Positions 17,422 to 26,175 are shown, numbered from the stretch's first letter. The stretch is DNA of 64,000 bases from Candidatus Babeliales bacterium (GCA_018062405.1 JAGOSF010000003.1:62001-126000); one strand, 5' to 3'. The notes: generated from the letters alone by a model not told the origin. Numbers and translations are program-made.

Positions 17422-18213
17422 TTATTTTTTTTTACGAGTTTTACCAAAATGTTTAAATACATTGCGCATTTCAGGTGTCGTAGCTAATTCAAGTGGAGTT
17501 TTTGGATTATTTCCCTTCAAATCTTTTTTAGCACCTGATTTAATAAGTAAAGCTGCAATATTAAGATAATTCTTTTCAACAGCACAATGTAAAGCTGTAT
17601 AAGTTATTCCTTTTCTGATTTTAACAAATACCCAGTCAGGAAGAGGATAACCAAATTGTACAGAAAACAGAGAGGAATCATAATTAACATCCGCGCCTGC
17701 TTCAATTAATAATTGAACAAGTTCATATGAATTTTGTTGTACCGCAACCACTAACATTCTCCCCGATATATAATCAGTGACAGGAATAAGCAATTTTACA
17801 ATATCAACTGCATTACTTTCAATTGCTAATTCAAGCGGCTCCCACCCAAGACACCAAGTATTTTTTTTAACATTTACTCCAGAATGAACTAAAAGTTGCG
17901 CAACTTCAAATGAATTAAACTGAGCTGCAATTTGTAAAGAAGTTCTTTCTTTAGAAGAATTTTTAGGCACTGAAACAATATCAATATCAGCGCCAGATTC
18001 GATAAGAATCTTGGCAATATCAAATAAATTATAACAAGCTGCTATATGAAGAGCTGTATAGCCATAATCACTAAAACTATCAACATCTACACCTTCTTTA
18101 ACCAATATAACAACTTGTTCAAGATCATTATTTCTTACTGCATCATGCAATGGACCTGCATGAATATTTAAAAACTGAAAAGAAAGTACAATCCATAAAA
18201 TTTTAAATTTCAT
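17422..18213 (-). CDS. Secreted ankyrin-repeat protein, array family B, copy 2
   Basis: Signal peptide MKFKILWIVLSFQFLNIHA followed by at least six ankyrin repeats: GPLHDAVRNNDLEQVVILVKEGVDV, YTALHIAACYNLFDIAKILIESGADI, TSLQIAAQFNSFEVAQLLVHSGVNV, EPLELAIESNAVDIVKLLI, VAVQQNSYELVQLLIEAGADV, TALHCAVEKNYLNIAALLIKSGAKK. AAGGAA lies before the ATG. The C-terminal end (MRNVFKHFGKTRKKK) resembles the end of copy 1 (HKILKHIGTIRKKN), so the two are paralogues. Confidence 0.9.
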   Translation of the reverse strand: MKFKILWIVLSFQFLNIHAGPLHDAVRNNDLEQVVILVKEGVDVDSFSDYGYTALHIAACYNLFDIAKILIESGADIDIVSVPKNSSKERTSLQIAAQFNSFEVAQLLVHSGVNVKKNTWCLGWEPLELAIESNAVDIVKLLIPVTDYISGRMLVVAVQQNSYELVQLLIEAGADVNYDSSLFSVQFGYPLPDWVFVKIRKGITYTALHCAVEKNYLNIAALLIKSGAKKDLKGNNPKTPLELATTPEMRNVFKHFGKTRKKK

Positions 18214-18351
18214 ACATTTTCCTTATAATAGATAATTTAATTACTATAAGAATAGTATATCAACCTACAAAATAAGATCAAAAATAGAATCCGTTTACCT
18301 TTGTACATGTTCAATTTCAAAATTAGGTCAAATATTGAAAGGAGTAAAATG

Positions 18352-18390
18352 AAAGATCGGCTGAAAAACTTATGTTCTCAGCCGATCTTT
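18352..18390. terminator. Perfect 13-bp hairpin after array copy 3
   Basis: AAAGATCGGCTGA / TCAGCCGATCTTT with a 13-base loop, just past the stop of the gene at 18407 on the minus strand. Its sequence is repeated at 15600-15642 and partly near 16929, so it moved with the duplicated gene unit. Confidence 0.7.
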
Positions 18391-18406
18391 AAAATATAAA
18401 GAAATT

Positions 18407-18832
18407 TTATTTACAATCTTTTAAAAATACTTCGTTATCTTTTATAAGTTGTAATTTATGAGTATCTGGTACAAATAACAAAGTATCGACAAAAAACTTA
18501 CGAAGTCTATCACAAGATAATTTTGAACGATTTAATTCACTATTTAATTGAGCTTTTTTAGCATCTTCAATATCAATCATTAATTCTTTTCTAAAATCTG
18601 ATAGATACAAAAAATCTGCGCGCGTACGAAAACAGCTATCATATGCATTCGAATATTCACTACTCTTTTCATTCATATAAGATTCATGATATTTTTCATT
18701 ACTATTCATAATGATCTCGACAAAAGCTTTTTTCAATCTCATACATTTTACTAAATCAGACTCTTTTGATGCATTCATCATCACAGAACCAAAAACAAAA
18801 ACGGACACTAAAAACAATTTAATTTTTCTCAT
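18407..18832 (-). CDS. Small secreted protein, array family A, copy 3 (intact)
   Basis: A 141-residue protein with signal peptide MRKIKLFLVSVFVFGSVMMNAS, then a Cys-containing helical domain (KCMRLKKAFVEIIMNSNEKY, DSCFRTRADFLY, LSCDRLRKFFVDTLL, KDCK end). Close paralogue of the frameshifted copy at 16959 and more distant from the copy at 15663. Conserved Cys in all copies suggests disulfides in the exported protein. Function unknown. Confidence 0.75.
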   Translation of the reverse strand: MRKIKLFLVSVFVFGSVMMNASKESDLVKCMRLKKAFVEIIMNSNEKYHESYMNEKSSEYSNAYDSCFRTRADFLYLSDFRKELMIDIEDAKKAQLNSELNRSKLSCDRLRKFFVDTLLFVPDTHKLQLIKDNEVFLKDCK

Positions 18833-18941
18833 ATATTTCCTTACAATAAAGTATTTAATTACTATAAGAAAGTATACAACCGCCTAAAAAAATCTCAACT
18901 GAATGTGTGGGTTTTAATTTGAGACTTTTCATGAAGGTCAA

Positions 18942-19024
18942 TTTCAAAATTAGGTCAAATATTGAAATGAGTTTCAGTTTTTTCGGTTTTCATTTCAACA
19001 TTCGATACAATATTGAAATGAAAA
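18942..19024. repeat. Fic-flanking repeat, downstream copy
   Basis: About 83 bases, ending in a 48-base block (18977-19024) that matches 20213-20260 with one mismatch. The block contains a perfect 14-bp inverted repeat GGTTTTCATTTCAA / TTGAAATGAAAACC around a 14-base loop. A part copy (TTTCAAAATTAGGTCAAAT and on) lies at 18315-18340. It may act as a terminator for the Fic gene and is duplicated on its other side. Confidence 0.75.
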
Positions 19025-19031
19025 CCTGTTT

Positions 19032-20162
19032 TTATGCATATTCTTTTTCTAACAAAGTAAGATACCTATCAAATCGATACTGCTTCGATCGTTTATAAAG
19101 CTTATCTTCATGCTCACCAACAAAGCCAAGCTCAACCAGTTTTAAAATTATTTTTTGCGTCGTATTGTATGATTTATCAATAAGTTTGCTCATCTGAGTA
19201 ACATCGGTCACTGGATTTGTAAAAAACGCTTGGACAACGGCAAGTGAAGTTTCTCTAATTTGCGCAAACTCTGGGCTTGTTTCGATTAATGCCGTTAAAG
19301 TTAATTGAAAATTTTCAATCTCTTTTGCTCGAGTTATCGCATCAAGAGCACTTTCATTAACCGCTTTTAAATAAAAAGTTATCCAATTTTCAAAATCACC
19401 TTCAGTTCGCACCTTATCCAAAGCTTGATAATAAGAAAGTGCATGCTTTTTAAAATAATAGGAAATATATAAAACTGGACTATCCAACAATTTCCCATCA
19501 ATAAGTATAAGGATAATTAACAAACGGCCAATACGTCCATTACCATCCAAAAAAGGATGAATAGTCTCAAATTGCAAATGAGCCAATCCTGCTTTGATCA
19601 AAACTGGCAAATCTGAATTTTCTTCATTAATATATTTTTCAAGATCGCTCATAAGATTTGAAATATAATTTGCTGGTGCAGGAATCAAATTACCAACCGT
19701 TACTGATTGTTTACGATAAACACCCGGAGCTGCTCCCTGTTCAACAGAAAGCAAGGCGTTATGAGCTGCACAAATAATTCGAGAGCTAATTGGTAGATTA
19801 TCATCTTTCATCATAGAAAGGGCAACTTCAACAGCTTTACTATAATTAACAACCAACTGTGTGTTTTTAGTGGCCACAACTGATTCATCATTTGTTGTAG
19901 TAAAAACATCAATCAATGTTGTATGAATTCCTTCGATAGCTGATGTTAAAAGCGCTTCTTTAATAACATACGATTTCATAAATCGTTGCTGGTCTGGAAT
20001 TCGTTTTGTTGTTTCATTTAATATTCCAAGATGATATAAAGCTTTTCCATGTAAATCAAAAATTTCAGGAGTTAGATTAAGAGGTGGATTTGCTGGCGGT
20101 AATCCATCTGGTATAAAATAACGACGATCTCCAAGTGTTTCATATATTCCTGATTTTCTCAT
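19032..20162 (-). CDS. Fic-domain protein (probable AMP transferase)
   Basis: Fic enzymes usually transfer AMP from ATP to target proteins. The order is Fic N-terminal region, core, winged helix. The inhibitory motif is TSAIEG at 73-78 with Glu77, so it is a class II type with the inhibitory helix N-terminal to the core. The catalytic motif HPFLDGNGRIGR starts at His202 and is complete. The C-terminal ~90 residues (TDVTQMSKLIDKSYNTTQKIILKLVELGF) look like a winged helix. No signal peptide, so action in the cytoplasm or delivery by a dedicated system are both possible. It is flanked by near-identical repeats at 18942-19024 and 20178-20260. Confidence 0.92.
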   Translation of the reverse strand: MRKSGIYETLGDRRYFIPDGLPPANPPLNLTPEIFDLHGKALYHLGILNETTKRIPDQQRFMKSYVIKEALLTSAIEGIHTTLIDVFTTTNDESVVATKNTQLVVNYSKAVEVALSMMKDDNLPISSRIICAAHNALLSVEQGAAPGVYRKQSVTVGNLIPAPANYISNLMSDLEKYINEENSDLPVLIKAGLAHLQFETIHPFLDGNGRIGRLLIILILIDGKLLDSPVLYISYYFKKHALSYYQALDKVRTEGDFENWITFYLKAVNESALDAITRAKEIENFQLTLTALIETSPEFAQIRETSLAVVQAFFTNPVTDVTQMSKLIDKSYNTTQKIILKLVELGFVGEHEDKLYKRSKQYRFDRYLTLLEKEYA

Positions 20163-20177
20163 TATTTATCCATTTCA

Positions 20178-20260
20178 TTTCAAAATTAAGGCTAATATTG
20201 AAAACAGTTTACGTTTTTTCGGTTTTCATTTCAACATTCGATGCAATATTGAAATGAAAA
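20178..20260. repeat. Fic-flanking repeat, upstream copy
   Basis: Direct-repeat partner of 18942-19024: the 48-base block 20213-20260 differs by one base, and the leading part (TTTCAAAATTA...TATTGAAA) is diverged. The inverted repeat inside has 12 paired bases. It sits just upstream of the Fic start at 20162, so it could also be an operator. Confidence 0.75.
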
Positions 20261-20405
20261 TCAATATAAATGCCGATAAATATCCAAAATATCAATATCT
20301 ACCTAAAATTTCACAATAATAGAACTAGGTCACCCAATTGCAAAAAATTCTCTATTTGATAAAATTATAACAGATTGAAAACTTATAAAACCAAGGAAAA
20401 AATCG

Positions 20406-20915
20406 ATGAGAAATACAAAATTTATACTATTTTTCACTCTTAGCTTAGCATGTATTTCACATACAGAAAGTAAATTTTCTCAAAACGAAAAAATGCCTGA
20501 AACATTAGCAGATGTGTTAGTTTATGTAAAAGAATCTCAAGAATCAGGAAACCGAAAAATTGCAGAGGCTCAAAAAATAGAAAATACTTTAGAAGCTCGT
20601 CCTCGTGAATTTCAAAAAAATTCAGAAAATTATCCATGGAGTGATCGTTCCTATTTTTTGGAGCTTAATAAACTAAAGACTCAACATTATTATGCTTACT
20701 CTGCTAGTAATCAATTAACGTTATGCTTAGAACTTAGATCATTATTACAAAAAGCACTCGTTAAAGCATTAGAGTCACACGAAAATATTTTAAAATATTC
20801 ATGTGAACGTGAAACAGAATCTGTATTATTAAAGCAACAAAATGCTTTAAAAATTGCTTTAATAAGCGATTGTGAAGCTAATTATGATAAAAGTATAGAA
20901 AAATTTTGCAAATAA
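20406..20915 (+). CDS. Small secreted protein, unknown function
   Basis: A 169-residue protein with a signal peptide (MRNTKFILFFTLSLACISHTES) and a helical, Glu/Lys-rich mature part with Cys in LCLELRS, KYSCERE, SDCEAN and the final FCK. AAGGAA stands about 8 bases before the ATG. It is divergent from the Fic gene and convergent with the truncated Fic fragment at 20919. No family recognised. Confidence 0.7.
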   Translation: MRNTKFILFFTLSLACISHTESKFSQNEKMPETLADVLVYVKESQESGNRKIAEAQKIENTLEARPREFQKNSENYPWSDRSYFLELNKLKTQHYYAYSASNQLTLCLELRSLLQKALVKALESHENILKYSCERETESVLLKQQNALKIALISDCEANYDKSIEKFCK

Positions 20916-20918
20916 TTT

Positions 20919-21173
20919 TCAAGGAATTTTTATGAATTTTAAAAAATATATTTTAATATTGAGCAATAATTTTTCAACATCCTGATCTGATAATCGACTA
21001 CCCTCTATTCGCGTCGAAAAACCAATACTTTCGATAGTAGCAACCTTTCGAAGATGCTGTAATTTTTCAGGAGTTAAACGACCTAAGGATTGCCATTTTC
21101 CCTTAAATTCATCGATTTCTGCGATCAAACGCAACATTTCCGGCGTAATAATAATTTTTAATACATCAATCAT
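20919..21173 (-). pseudogene. Truncated Fic protein, N-terminal part only
   Basis: 84 residues matching the start of a different Fic subfamily: ITPEMLRLIAEIDEFKGKWQSL, LTPEKLQHLRKVATIESIG and the inhibitory motif STRIEGS with Glu, then LSDQDVEKLL. After that the sequence turns into unrelated KIYFLKFIKIP and stops; no catalytic HPFxxGNGR motif follows. It is therefore a 3'-truncated Fic gene, probably not enzymatic. It might still act as an inhibitor-only remnant, but that is speculation. Confidence 0.75.
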
Positions 21174-21226
21174 AGTATTTTACACCCATATAAATACCCA
21201 TAAATAACCTTATATATCCAAACATA

Positions 21227-21330
21227 CCGATAAATATCCAAAATATGAATTCGGCCTAAAATCTCAGGCTAAAAAGCAACGAAAAATCCTTGCAAGAAAG
21301 CTCACGCCCATGAAACGAGGTCACCCAATT
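21227..21330. repeat. Upstream region shared by both Fic loci
   Basis: CCGATAAATATCCAAAATAT at 21227-21246 is identical to 20273-20292, and AGGTCACCCAATT at 21318-21330 equals 20327-20339, with CCTAAAAT between in both. Each pair lies between a minus-strand Fic gene and a plus-strand secreted-protein gene, so the intergenic region, with its divergent promoters, was duplicated with the genes. Confidence 0.65.
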
Positions 21331-21414
21331 CACATCTCAATCTAAAAATGTTAATCTTGTTACAGATAGAAAAACAGATAATCGAAAAATATACATATCA
21401 ACACAAGGAAAAAT

Positions 21415-22029
21415 ATGAAAAAACTATTATTCAGTTTTTTGATGATTGTAGGCCTGATCCCAAGCCTAACTCAAGCTTTCGACATTCGTGATGAACATGG
21501 AAGAACTCCATTAATGAATTTTATCATTCGACAAGAAGCCAATATTTCATCTATAAAAAAAGATATTACTCGTTTATATGATATTTGTTATTGCGAAGAA
21601 AAAGTATGTGATGGCACCGATGTTAAAGTTGTTAACAATCCACAAACAGGCTATTCATCAACATCTGTCACTCCAAAATATAGAAATGAAACACGAAGAC
21701 GCCCATCTTGCACAGATGCTGATGTCCATGCACATAAACAACGCAAACAAGATTTAGCAAATACAATTACGCAAACTGTTAACACGATGAGGTTTATGGC
21801 CCAATCAGAAGATTTACACGTTGATGCGATAGACTATGCTGGCTATGCCGCACAAAACTACTGTTACACGTATGAAATTTATGCTGAATTACGTCGCCAA
21901 GGTGCAGAGTTTCAACTTCGAACATTCGCATATTTTAATCCTTTAACAACAGCTGGAGTTGCTCTTGGGGCTTGGATTTCTATTGGTGGTATAAAATTTT
22001 TGCTAGGCCATCATAGATATTCTCGATAA
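21415..22029 (+). CDS. Secreted protein with Cys-rich middle and C-terminal membrane segment
   Basis: Signal peptide MKKLLFSFLMIVGLIPSLTQA, then IRDEHGRTPLMNFIIRQEANI, which looks like the first half of an ankyrin repeat. A cysteine group follows (YDICYCEEKVCDGTD, RPSCTD), then a helical part (VDAIDYAGYAAQNYCYTYEIYAEL) and a C-terminal hydrophobic segment AGVALGAWISIGGIKFLL. AAGGAA precedes the ATG. No known family beyond the ankyrin hint; probably exported and membrane attached. Confidence 0.65.
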   Translation: MKKLLFSFLMIVGLIPSLTQAFDIRDEHGRTPLMNFIIRQEANISSIKKDITRLYDICYCEEKVCDGTDVKVVNNPQTGYSSTSVTPKYRNETRRRPSCTDADVHAHKQRKQDLANTITQTVNTMRFMAQSEDLHVDAIDYAGYAAQNYCYTYEIYAELRRQGAEFQLRTFAYFNPLTTAGVALGAWISIGGIKFLLGHHRYSR

Positions 22030-22064
22030 ATATGGAAGACAACTCCATTTAACAGACATCTTAA

Positions 22065-22093
22065 AGGAGGCAGTGATTAATTCACTGCCTCCT
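22065..22093. terminator. Strong hairpin after the 21415 gene
   Basis: Perfect 12-bp stem AGGAGGCAGTGA / TCACTGCCTCCT with a 5-base loop, 35 bases past the stop codon; the T run after it is short. Confidence 0.7.
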
Positions 22094-22242
22094 ATCTCTT
22101 TATAATATCGACAAAATAGAACTTTAAGCCTCTTTTTTATCAATAATTCAGCTCTATCGGTTGACATTCTTTCTAAAAAGCATGTATCTTAAAAAAACAA
22201 TCGATCGATAAAACTATTTTATAAGGCAAAAATCAACTCAAA

Positions 22243-24495
22243 ATGAAAAAACTTCTTATTGTAGAGTCACCTGCAAAAATTAAAACCATTGCTAAATTTT
22301 TAGGCAATGAGTTCACGATCATGTCAACAGTTGGCCATATCAAAGATTTACCAAAGAAAACTTTGGGAATCACGATGGGTAAAACTATCGAACTTGAATA
22401 TGTAACTATTGATAAAAAAGATAAAGTTATTAAAGATCTTGTCAAAGAAGCTAAAAACTCTGACGAAATTTACTTAGCACCAGATCCTGATCGAGAAGGT
22501 GAAATTATTGCATGGCACGCAGAACAAGAAATTTTGAAAGTTGCAAAGCCAGAAAATATTTATCGAATCAGCTTTAACGAGATTACCAAATCTGCAATTA
22601 CTGAGGCTATTTCGAAGCCAAGTCATGTTGATCTTAAAAAAGTTGCGGCTCAACAAGCTCGCAGAGTTTTAGATCGCTGGGTAGGTTACGAAGTTTCTCC
22701 AATTTTATGGCGCAAAATCACCAAAGGACTTTCTGCTGGGCGCGTACAATCTGTTGCTTTAAAAATTATTTGCTTGCGAGAAATGGAAATTCGCAGCTTT
22801 AAAATAGAAGAATATTGGTCAATCGAAAGTAGCTTTACGACTCCATCGCACGAAAAAATTAGTGCAATGCTCACGCATATCAGTAAAAAAGCAATCGAAA
22901 TCGATTCTCAAGAAAAAGTTGATAAAGTTGTTGAAGCAATAAAAAATGAACAGTTTGCAATCGAAAGCATCAACGATAAAAAGCGTACAAAAAATCCTGT
23001 CGCTCCTTTTATCACCAGTACGTTACAACAGGCTGGCGCAAACAAGCTAAACTTTCCTGTTAAAAAAATTATGTCCCTTGCTCAAAATATGTACGAAGGC
23101 GTAGCTCTTGGCGATCCACGAAATCCTGTAGCTTTAATCACCTACATGAGAACAGATTCAACACGACTATCACAAACAGCTATCGACCAAGCTCGTGAAT
23201 TTATTCCTCATGCTTATGGCAAAGAATATTTACCAGCGACAGCAAACATCTATTCACAAAAAAATGCTGCGCAAGATGCCCACGAAGCGATTCGACCAAT
23301 TGACGTTAACGTCACTCCAGAAGATATTAAACCATACGTCGAATCTGATATTTATAAATTATACAATTTAATTTGGACCAGGTTTATCGCTTGCCAAATG
23401 AAACCAGCTTTATACGCACAACGACAAATTGTTATCCAAGGTGGAAAATTTACGTTTAAAGTAACTGGTTCAACATTATTGTTTGATGGGTTTTTAAAAG
23501 CGTACCAGTCTGAAGATGAAGAAGAAGACAAAAACGTTAAAGTCCCTCAAGATATTAATGAAAAAGATTCACTTGGCCTGAGCAAAGTTGATCCAAAACA
23601 ACATTTCACACAACCGCCTCCACGATATTCTGAAGCAACATTGGTGAAAGAATTAGAAAAATTAGGAATCGGACGACCAAGTACCTACGCAACTATTTTA
23701 AGCACCATTCAAGCTCGAACCTATGTCACCATAGAAAAGAAACGGTTTATTCCTACAGAACTTGGAAGTCGTGTCACAGAAATGCTGTCGGCAAATCTTC
23801 CAAAAATTATGGATACACAATTTACGGCGCTCATGGAAGAAGATTTAGATAAAGTTGCACAAGGTGATATGGACCGCGATGCATTGCTTCGTGAATTTTA
23901 TGCATCATTCTCTCAAGATTTAGAAAAATTTAAAGGCGATACAACTAAACAAAATACGATTCCAACTGACGTCACCTGCCCGCAATGCGATGCACAAAAA
24001 TTAGTGATTCGTATTGGAAAAACTGGTGAATTTATTGGATGTCCTGGTTTTCCTGAATGTAAGTTTACGAGCAACTTCACTCGCCAAGAAGATGGGACCA
24101 TTGTTTTAGTCGAAACAAAAGAACCAGAACTTTTAGCTGAAACCTGCCCAAATTGCACCAAGCCACTTCGATTAATGAAAGGCCGTTTTGGTGAATTTAC
24201 TGCATGTTCAGGCTATCCTGCTTGTAAATATATTAAACAAAATATTGCACCATTCCCGTGCCCACAATGTAACGGCAATTTAGTTGAACGTAAATGGCGT
24301 GGCGGCAAATTCTGGGGCTGTGGTAAATACCCAACTTGCAAATTTGCTATCTTTGCTGATATCGAAAATCGACCATGCCCAACCTGCAAAGCTCCGTACT
24401 TACTCAAGAAAAACACCAAAGAAGGCGTCATGATTTCTTGTTCAGAAAAAACATGTAGCTATAAAGAACAACACGAACATGCTCCAAAAGAATAA
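22243..24495 (+). CDS. topA: DNA topoisomerase I
   Basis: Type IA topoisomerase that relaxes negative supercoils. The Toprim domain opens with LLIVESPAKIKTIAKFLG and carries APDPDREGEIIAWH. The active-site Tyr is Tyr301 in TYMRTDSTRLS, and GLSAGRVQSVAL and GIGRPSTYATIL are the other hallmark motifs. The C-terminus has four zinc ribbons of the CPxC...C type (starting near residues 577, 635, 675 and 711). The length of 750 is typical. The AAGG upstream is 16 bases away, a long spacing. A strong terminator follows at 24512. Confidence 0.97.
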   Translation: MKKLLIVESPAKIKTIAKFLGNEFTIMSTVGHIKDLPKKTLGITMGKTIELEYVTIDKKDKVIKDLVKEAKNSDEIYLAPDPDREGEIIAWHAEQEILKVAKPENIYRISFNEITKSAITEAISKPSHVDLKKVAAQQARRVLDRWVGYEVSPILWRKITKGLSAGRVQSVALKIICLREMEIRSFKIEEYWSIESSFTTPSHEKISAMLTHISKKAIEIDSQEKVDKVVEAIKNEQFAIESINDKKRTKNPVAPFITSTLQQAGANKLNFPVKKIMSLAQNMYEGVALGDPRNPVALITYMRTDSTRLSQTAIDQAREFIPHAYGKEYLPATANIYSQKNAAQDAHEAIRPIDVNVTPEDIKPYVESDIYKLYNLIWTRFIACQMKPALYAQRQIVIQGGKFTFKVTGSTLLFDGFLKAYQSEDEEEDKNVKVPQDINEKDSLGLSKVDPKQHFTQPPPRYSEATLVKELEKLGIGRPSTYATILSTIQARTYVTIEKKRFIPTELGSRVTEMLSANLPKIMDTQFTALMEEDLDKVAQGDMDRDALLREFYASFSQDLEKFKGDTTKQNTIPTDVTCPQCDAQKLVIRIGKTGEFIGCPGFPECKFTSNFTRQEDGTIVLVETKEPELLAETCPNCTKPLRLMKGRFGEFTACSGYPACKYIKQNIAPFPCPQCNGNLVERKWRGGKFWGCGKYPTCKFAIFADIENRPCPTCKAPYLLKKNTKEGVMISCSEKTCSYKEQHEHAPKE

Positions 24496-24511
24496 TTATA
24501 AATAAGCACAG

Positions 24512-24547
24512 AAAAAGGCAGTGAATTGTAAAGTTCATTGCCTTTTT
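24512..24547 (+). terminator. Terminator of topA
   Basis: Stem AAAAAGGCAGTGAA / TTCATTGCCTTTTT with one G-U pair, an 8-base loop and a T run; it also suits the opposing gene ending at 24550. Confidence 0.85.
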
Positions 24548-24549
24548 TG

Positions 24550-25062
24550 TTATCTACAAAACTTTTTACCACCATCTGCTGCGGCTTGATAATAACGCTT
24601 TTGAATATCCATTTCAAAAAAATCTAAGCCTTTTTGTTGTAAATACATAACTTCGCGACCAGAATCTTCTGCAATTTTTCCAAATTTTTCAACAAGCTTT
24701 TCATTTGATATAAAACCAATTGCTGGAAAGGTTTTATGACATTTATTGAAAAGATATCTTTCATATACATAAATATCTGTTTTTATTTTTTTTAATTTCT
24801 TTAGATCGGCATTATGTGTTTTACGATATGAAGCTAAAATAGCTTGTTGATATTTAGTTTTTTGATTGTCAGCAGGAAAAGAATACAAATGTCCATAATA
24901 TCCATGATTATCAGCACAAGACATTTCAAATTCAATGATGTCTGACAAACTTATTTCTACAGCTTTCTCAGCATCATCTAATCGATCCAATAAGTAACTG
25001 CCCTTACTATCAACACAGCTCATTAATAGCATTAATATAACTAAAAATTGTAACTTTTTCAT
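24550..25062 (-). CDS. Small exported protein or lipoprotein
   Basis: A 170-residue protein; I take the Met at 25062 because it starts the leader MKKLQFLVILMLLMSCVDSKG. The LMSC could be a lipobox. The mature part is helical with Tyr/Lys-rich segments and scattered Cys (SCADNH, FNKCHK, KKFCR end). The leader resembles that of the gene at 26481 (MKRLQILVAFVMVMSCVSIDG), which suggests a common origin of the leaders. Function unknown. Confidence 0.65.
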   Translation of the reverse strand: MKKLQFLVILMLLMSCVDSKGSYLLDRLDDAEKAVEISLSDIIEFEMSCADNHGYYGHLYSFPADNQKTKYQQAILASYRKTHNADLKKLKKIKTDIYVYERYLFNKCHKTFPAIGFISNEKLVEKFGKIAEDSGREVMYLQQKGLDFFEMDIQKRYYQAAADGGKKFCR

Positions 25063-25095
25063 ATTTTTACTTTTATATATAACCATTTTTTATTT

Positions 25096-25598
25096 TATCA
25101 TCTACTTTAGATTAACAAATATTTCATGGTTCTCAAAATAGTCCCGGGTTTTTCACCTCTACCACGTTGACTCATGATCATCTCTAGCTGATTTCTCTTT
25201 TTTAATATTCATTATCGAAAATCTTCCAACCTCTCAAAGCTGCTTTAAAATATTTTGCCTGACCTTCCATTTCAGAAGAATCTTGTCCTCTTCTCTGTAA
25301 TAATTGACACTGTTCCTTAGATTTAATTACAATATCCTCAAAACTATTCCAAATGCTTGCATCTGATGGCCCAGCTGCTCCTGGAATTACTTCAGAAACT
25401 CTTTTTTCTATACGATTTTTTCAAATAAATATATAGCTTTAGCTACTTCATCGAATGTATTTTGAGCTTTATTTACATCTTCATCAAGAAATAAATGAAA
25501 AGAAGAATTATTAAAAGCACTCAGTTGCCGCTTAGCGTCTAACAAAGCAGTCTTAGCCTGCTTAAGCTCTTCCATCAAACCTGTATTTTGAGTTGTAT
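25096..25598. repeat. Tandem duplication, downstream unit
   Basis: About 500 bases, closely repeated at 25599-26080. The junction GTATCATCTACTTTAG joins the 5' part of the gene copy to the start of the next unit at a shared TATCATCT, so the duplication arose at a short homology. The unit carries the 3' part of a secreted-protein gene plus ~100 bases past it. Confidence 0.85.
25202..25598 (-). pseudogene. Truncated, frameshifted copy of the 25702 gene
   Basis: It reproduces the body of the intact gene at 25702-26175 (the segments read as ...QAKYFKAALRG.. and EIDKKN-type ends are recognisable) but lacks the start and signal peptide because of the duplication junction. A T run at about 25416-25421 has six T against seven in the intact gene, so the frame is also broken. 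Between 25425 and 25560 the two copies differ more, so the copy is not brand new. Confidence 0.75.
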
Positions 25599-25701
25599 CA
25601 TCTACTTTAGATTAACAAATATTTCATGGTTCTCAAAATGGTCCCGGGTTTTTCACCCCTACCACGTTGACTCATGATCATCTCTAGCTGATTTCTCTTT
25701 T

Positions 25702-26175
25702 TTAATATTCATTATCGAAAATCTCCCAACCTGTCAAAGCTGCTCTAAAATATTTTGCCTGACCTTCCATTTCAGAAGAATCTTGTCCTCTTCGCTGTAA
25801 TAATTGACACTGTTCCTTAGATTCAATTACAATATCCTCAAAACTATTCCGAATGCTTGCATCTGATGGCCCAGCTGCTCCTGGAATTACTCCAGAATAT
25901 CTTTTTTGTATACGATTTTTTTCAAATAAATATATAGCTACACTCACTTCATTTAATGTATCACCAGTTTTATTGCGATTTTGCTCATCTATAAATGGAA
26001 AATTACTTACAACTTCATTATAAGCAGCCCTAGCCTGCCTAAACTCTTCCATCAAACCTGTATTTTGAGTTGTATCATCTCTAATGATTTCATCAAATTT
26101 TCTTTTTTTATCCATTGTTTGCAATGCATTAAAATGCATAATGATTACAAGGATCAGTACAAATTTTTTCATCAT
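25702..26175 (-). CDS. Small secreted protein, unknown function
   Basis: A 157-residue protein with a signal peptide (MMKKFVLILVIIMHFNALQTM) and a charged helical mature part (EEFRQARAAYNEVVSNF, SFEDIVIESKEQCQLLQRRGQDSSEMEGQAKYFRAAL). Its start overlaps the end of the preceding frame at 26172 as ATGA, so it lies at the end of a small operon starting at 27326. The motif LLQRRGQDSSEM resembles YLQQKGLDFFEM in the gene at 24550, so the two may be distant paralogues. Confidence 0.7.
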   Translation of the reverse strand: MMKKFVLILVIIMHFNALQTMDKKRKFDEIIRDDTTQNTGLMEEFRQARAAYNEVVSNFPFIDEQNRNKTGDTLNEVSVAIYLFEKNRIQKRYSGVIPGAAGPSDASIRNSFEDIVIESKEQCQLLQRRGQDSSEMEGQAKYFRAALTGWEIFDNEY

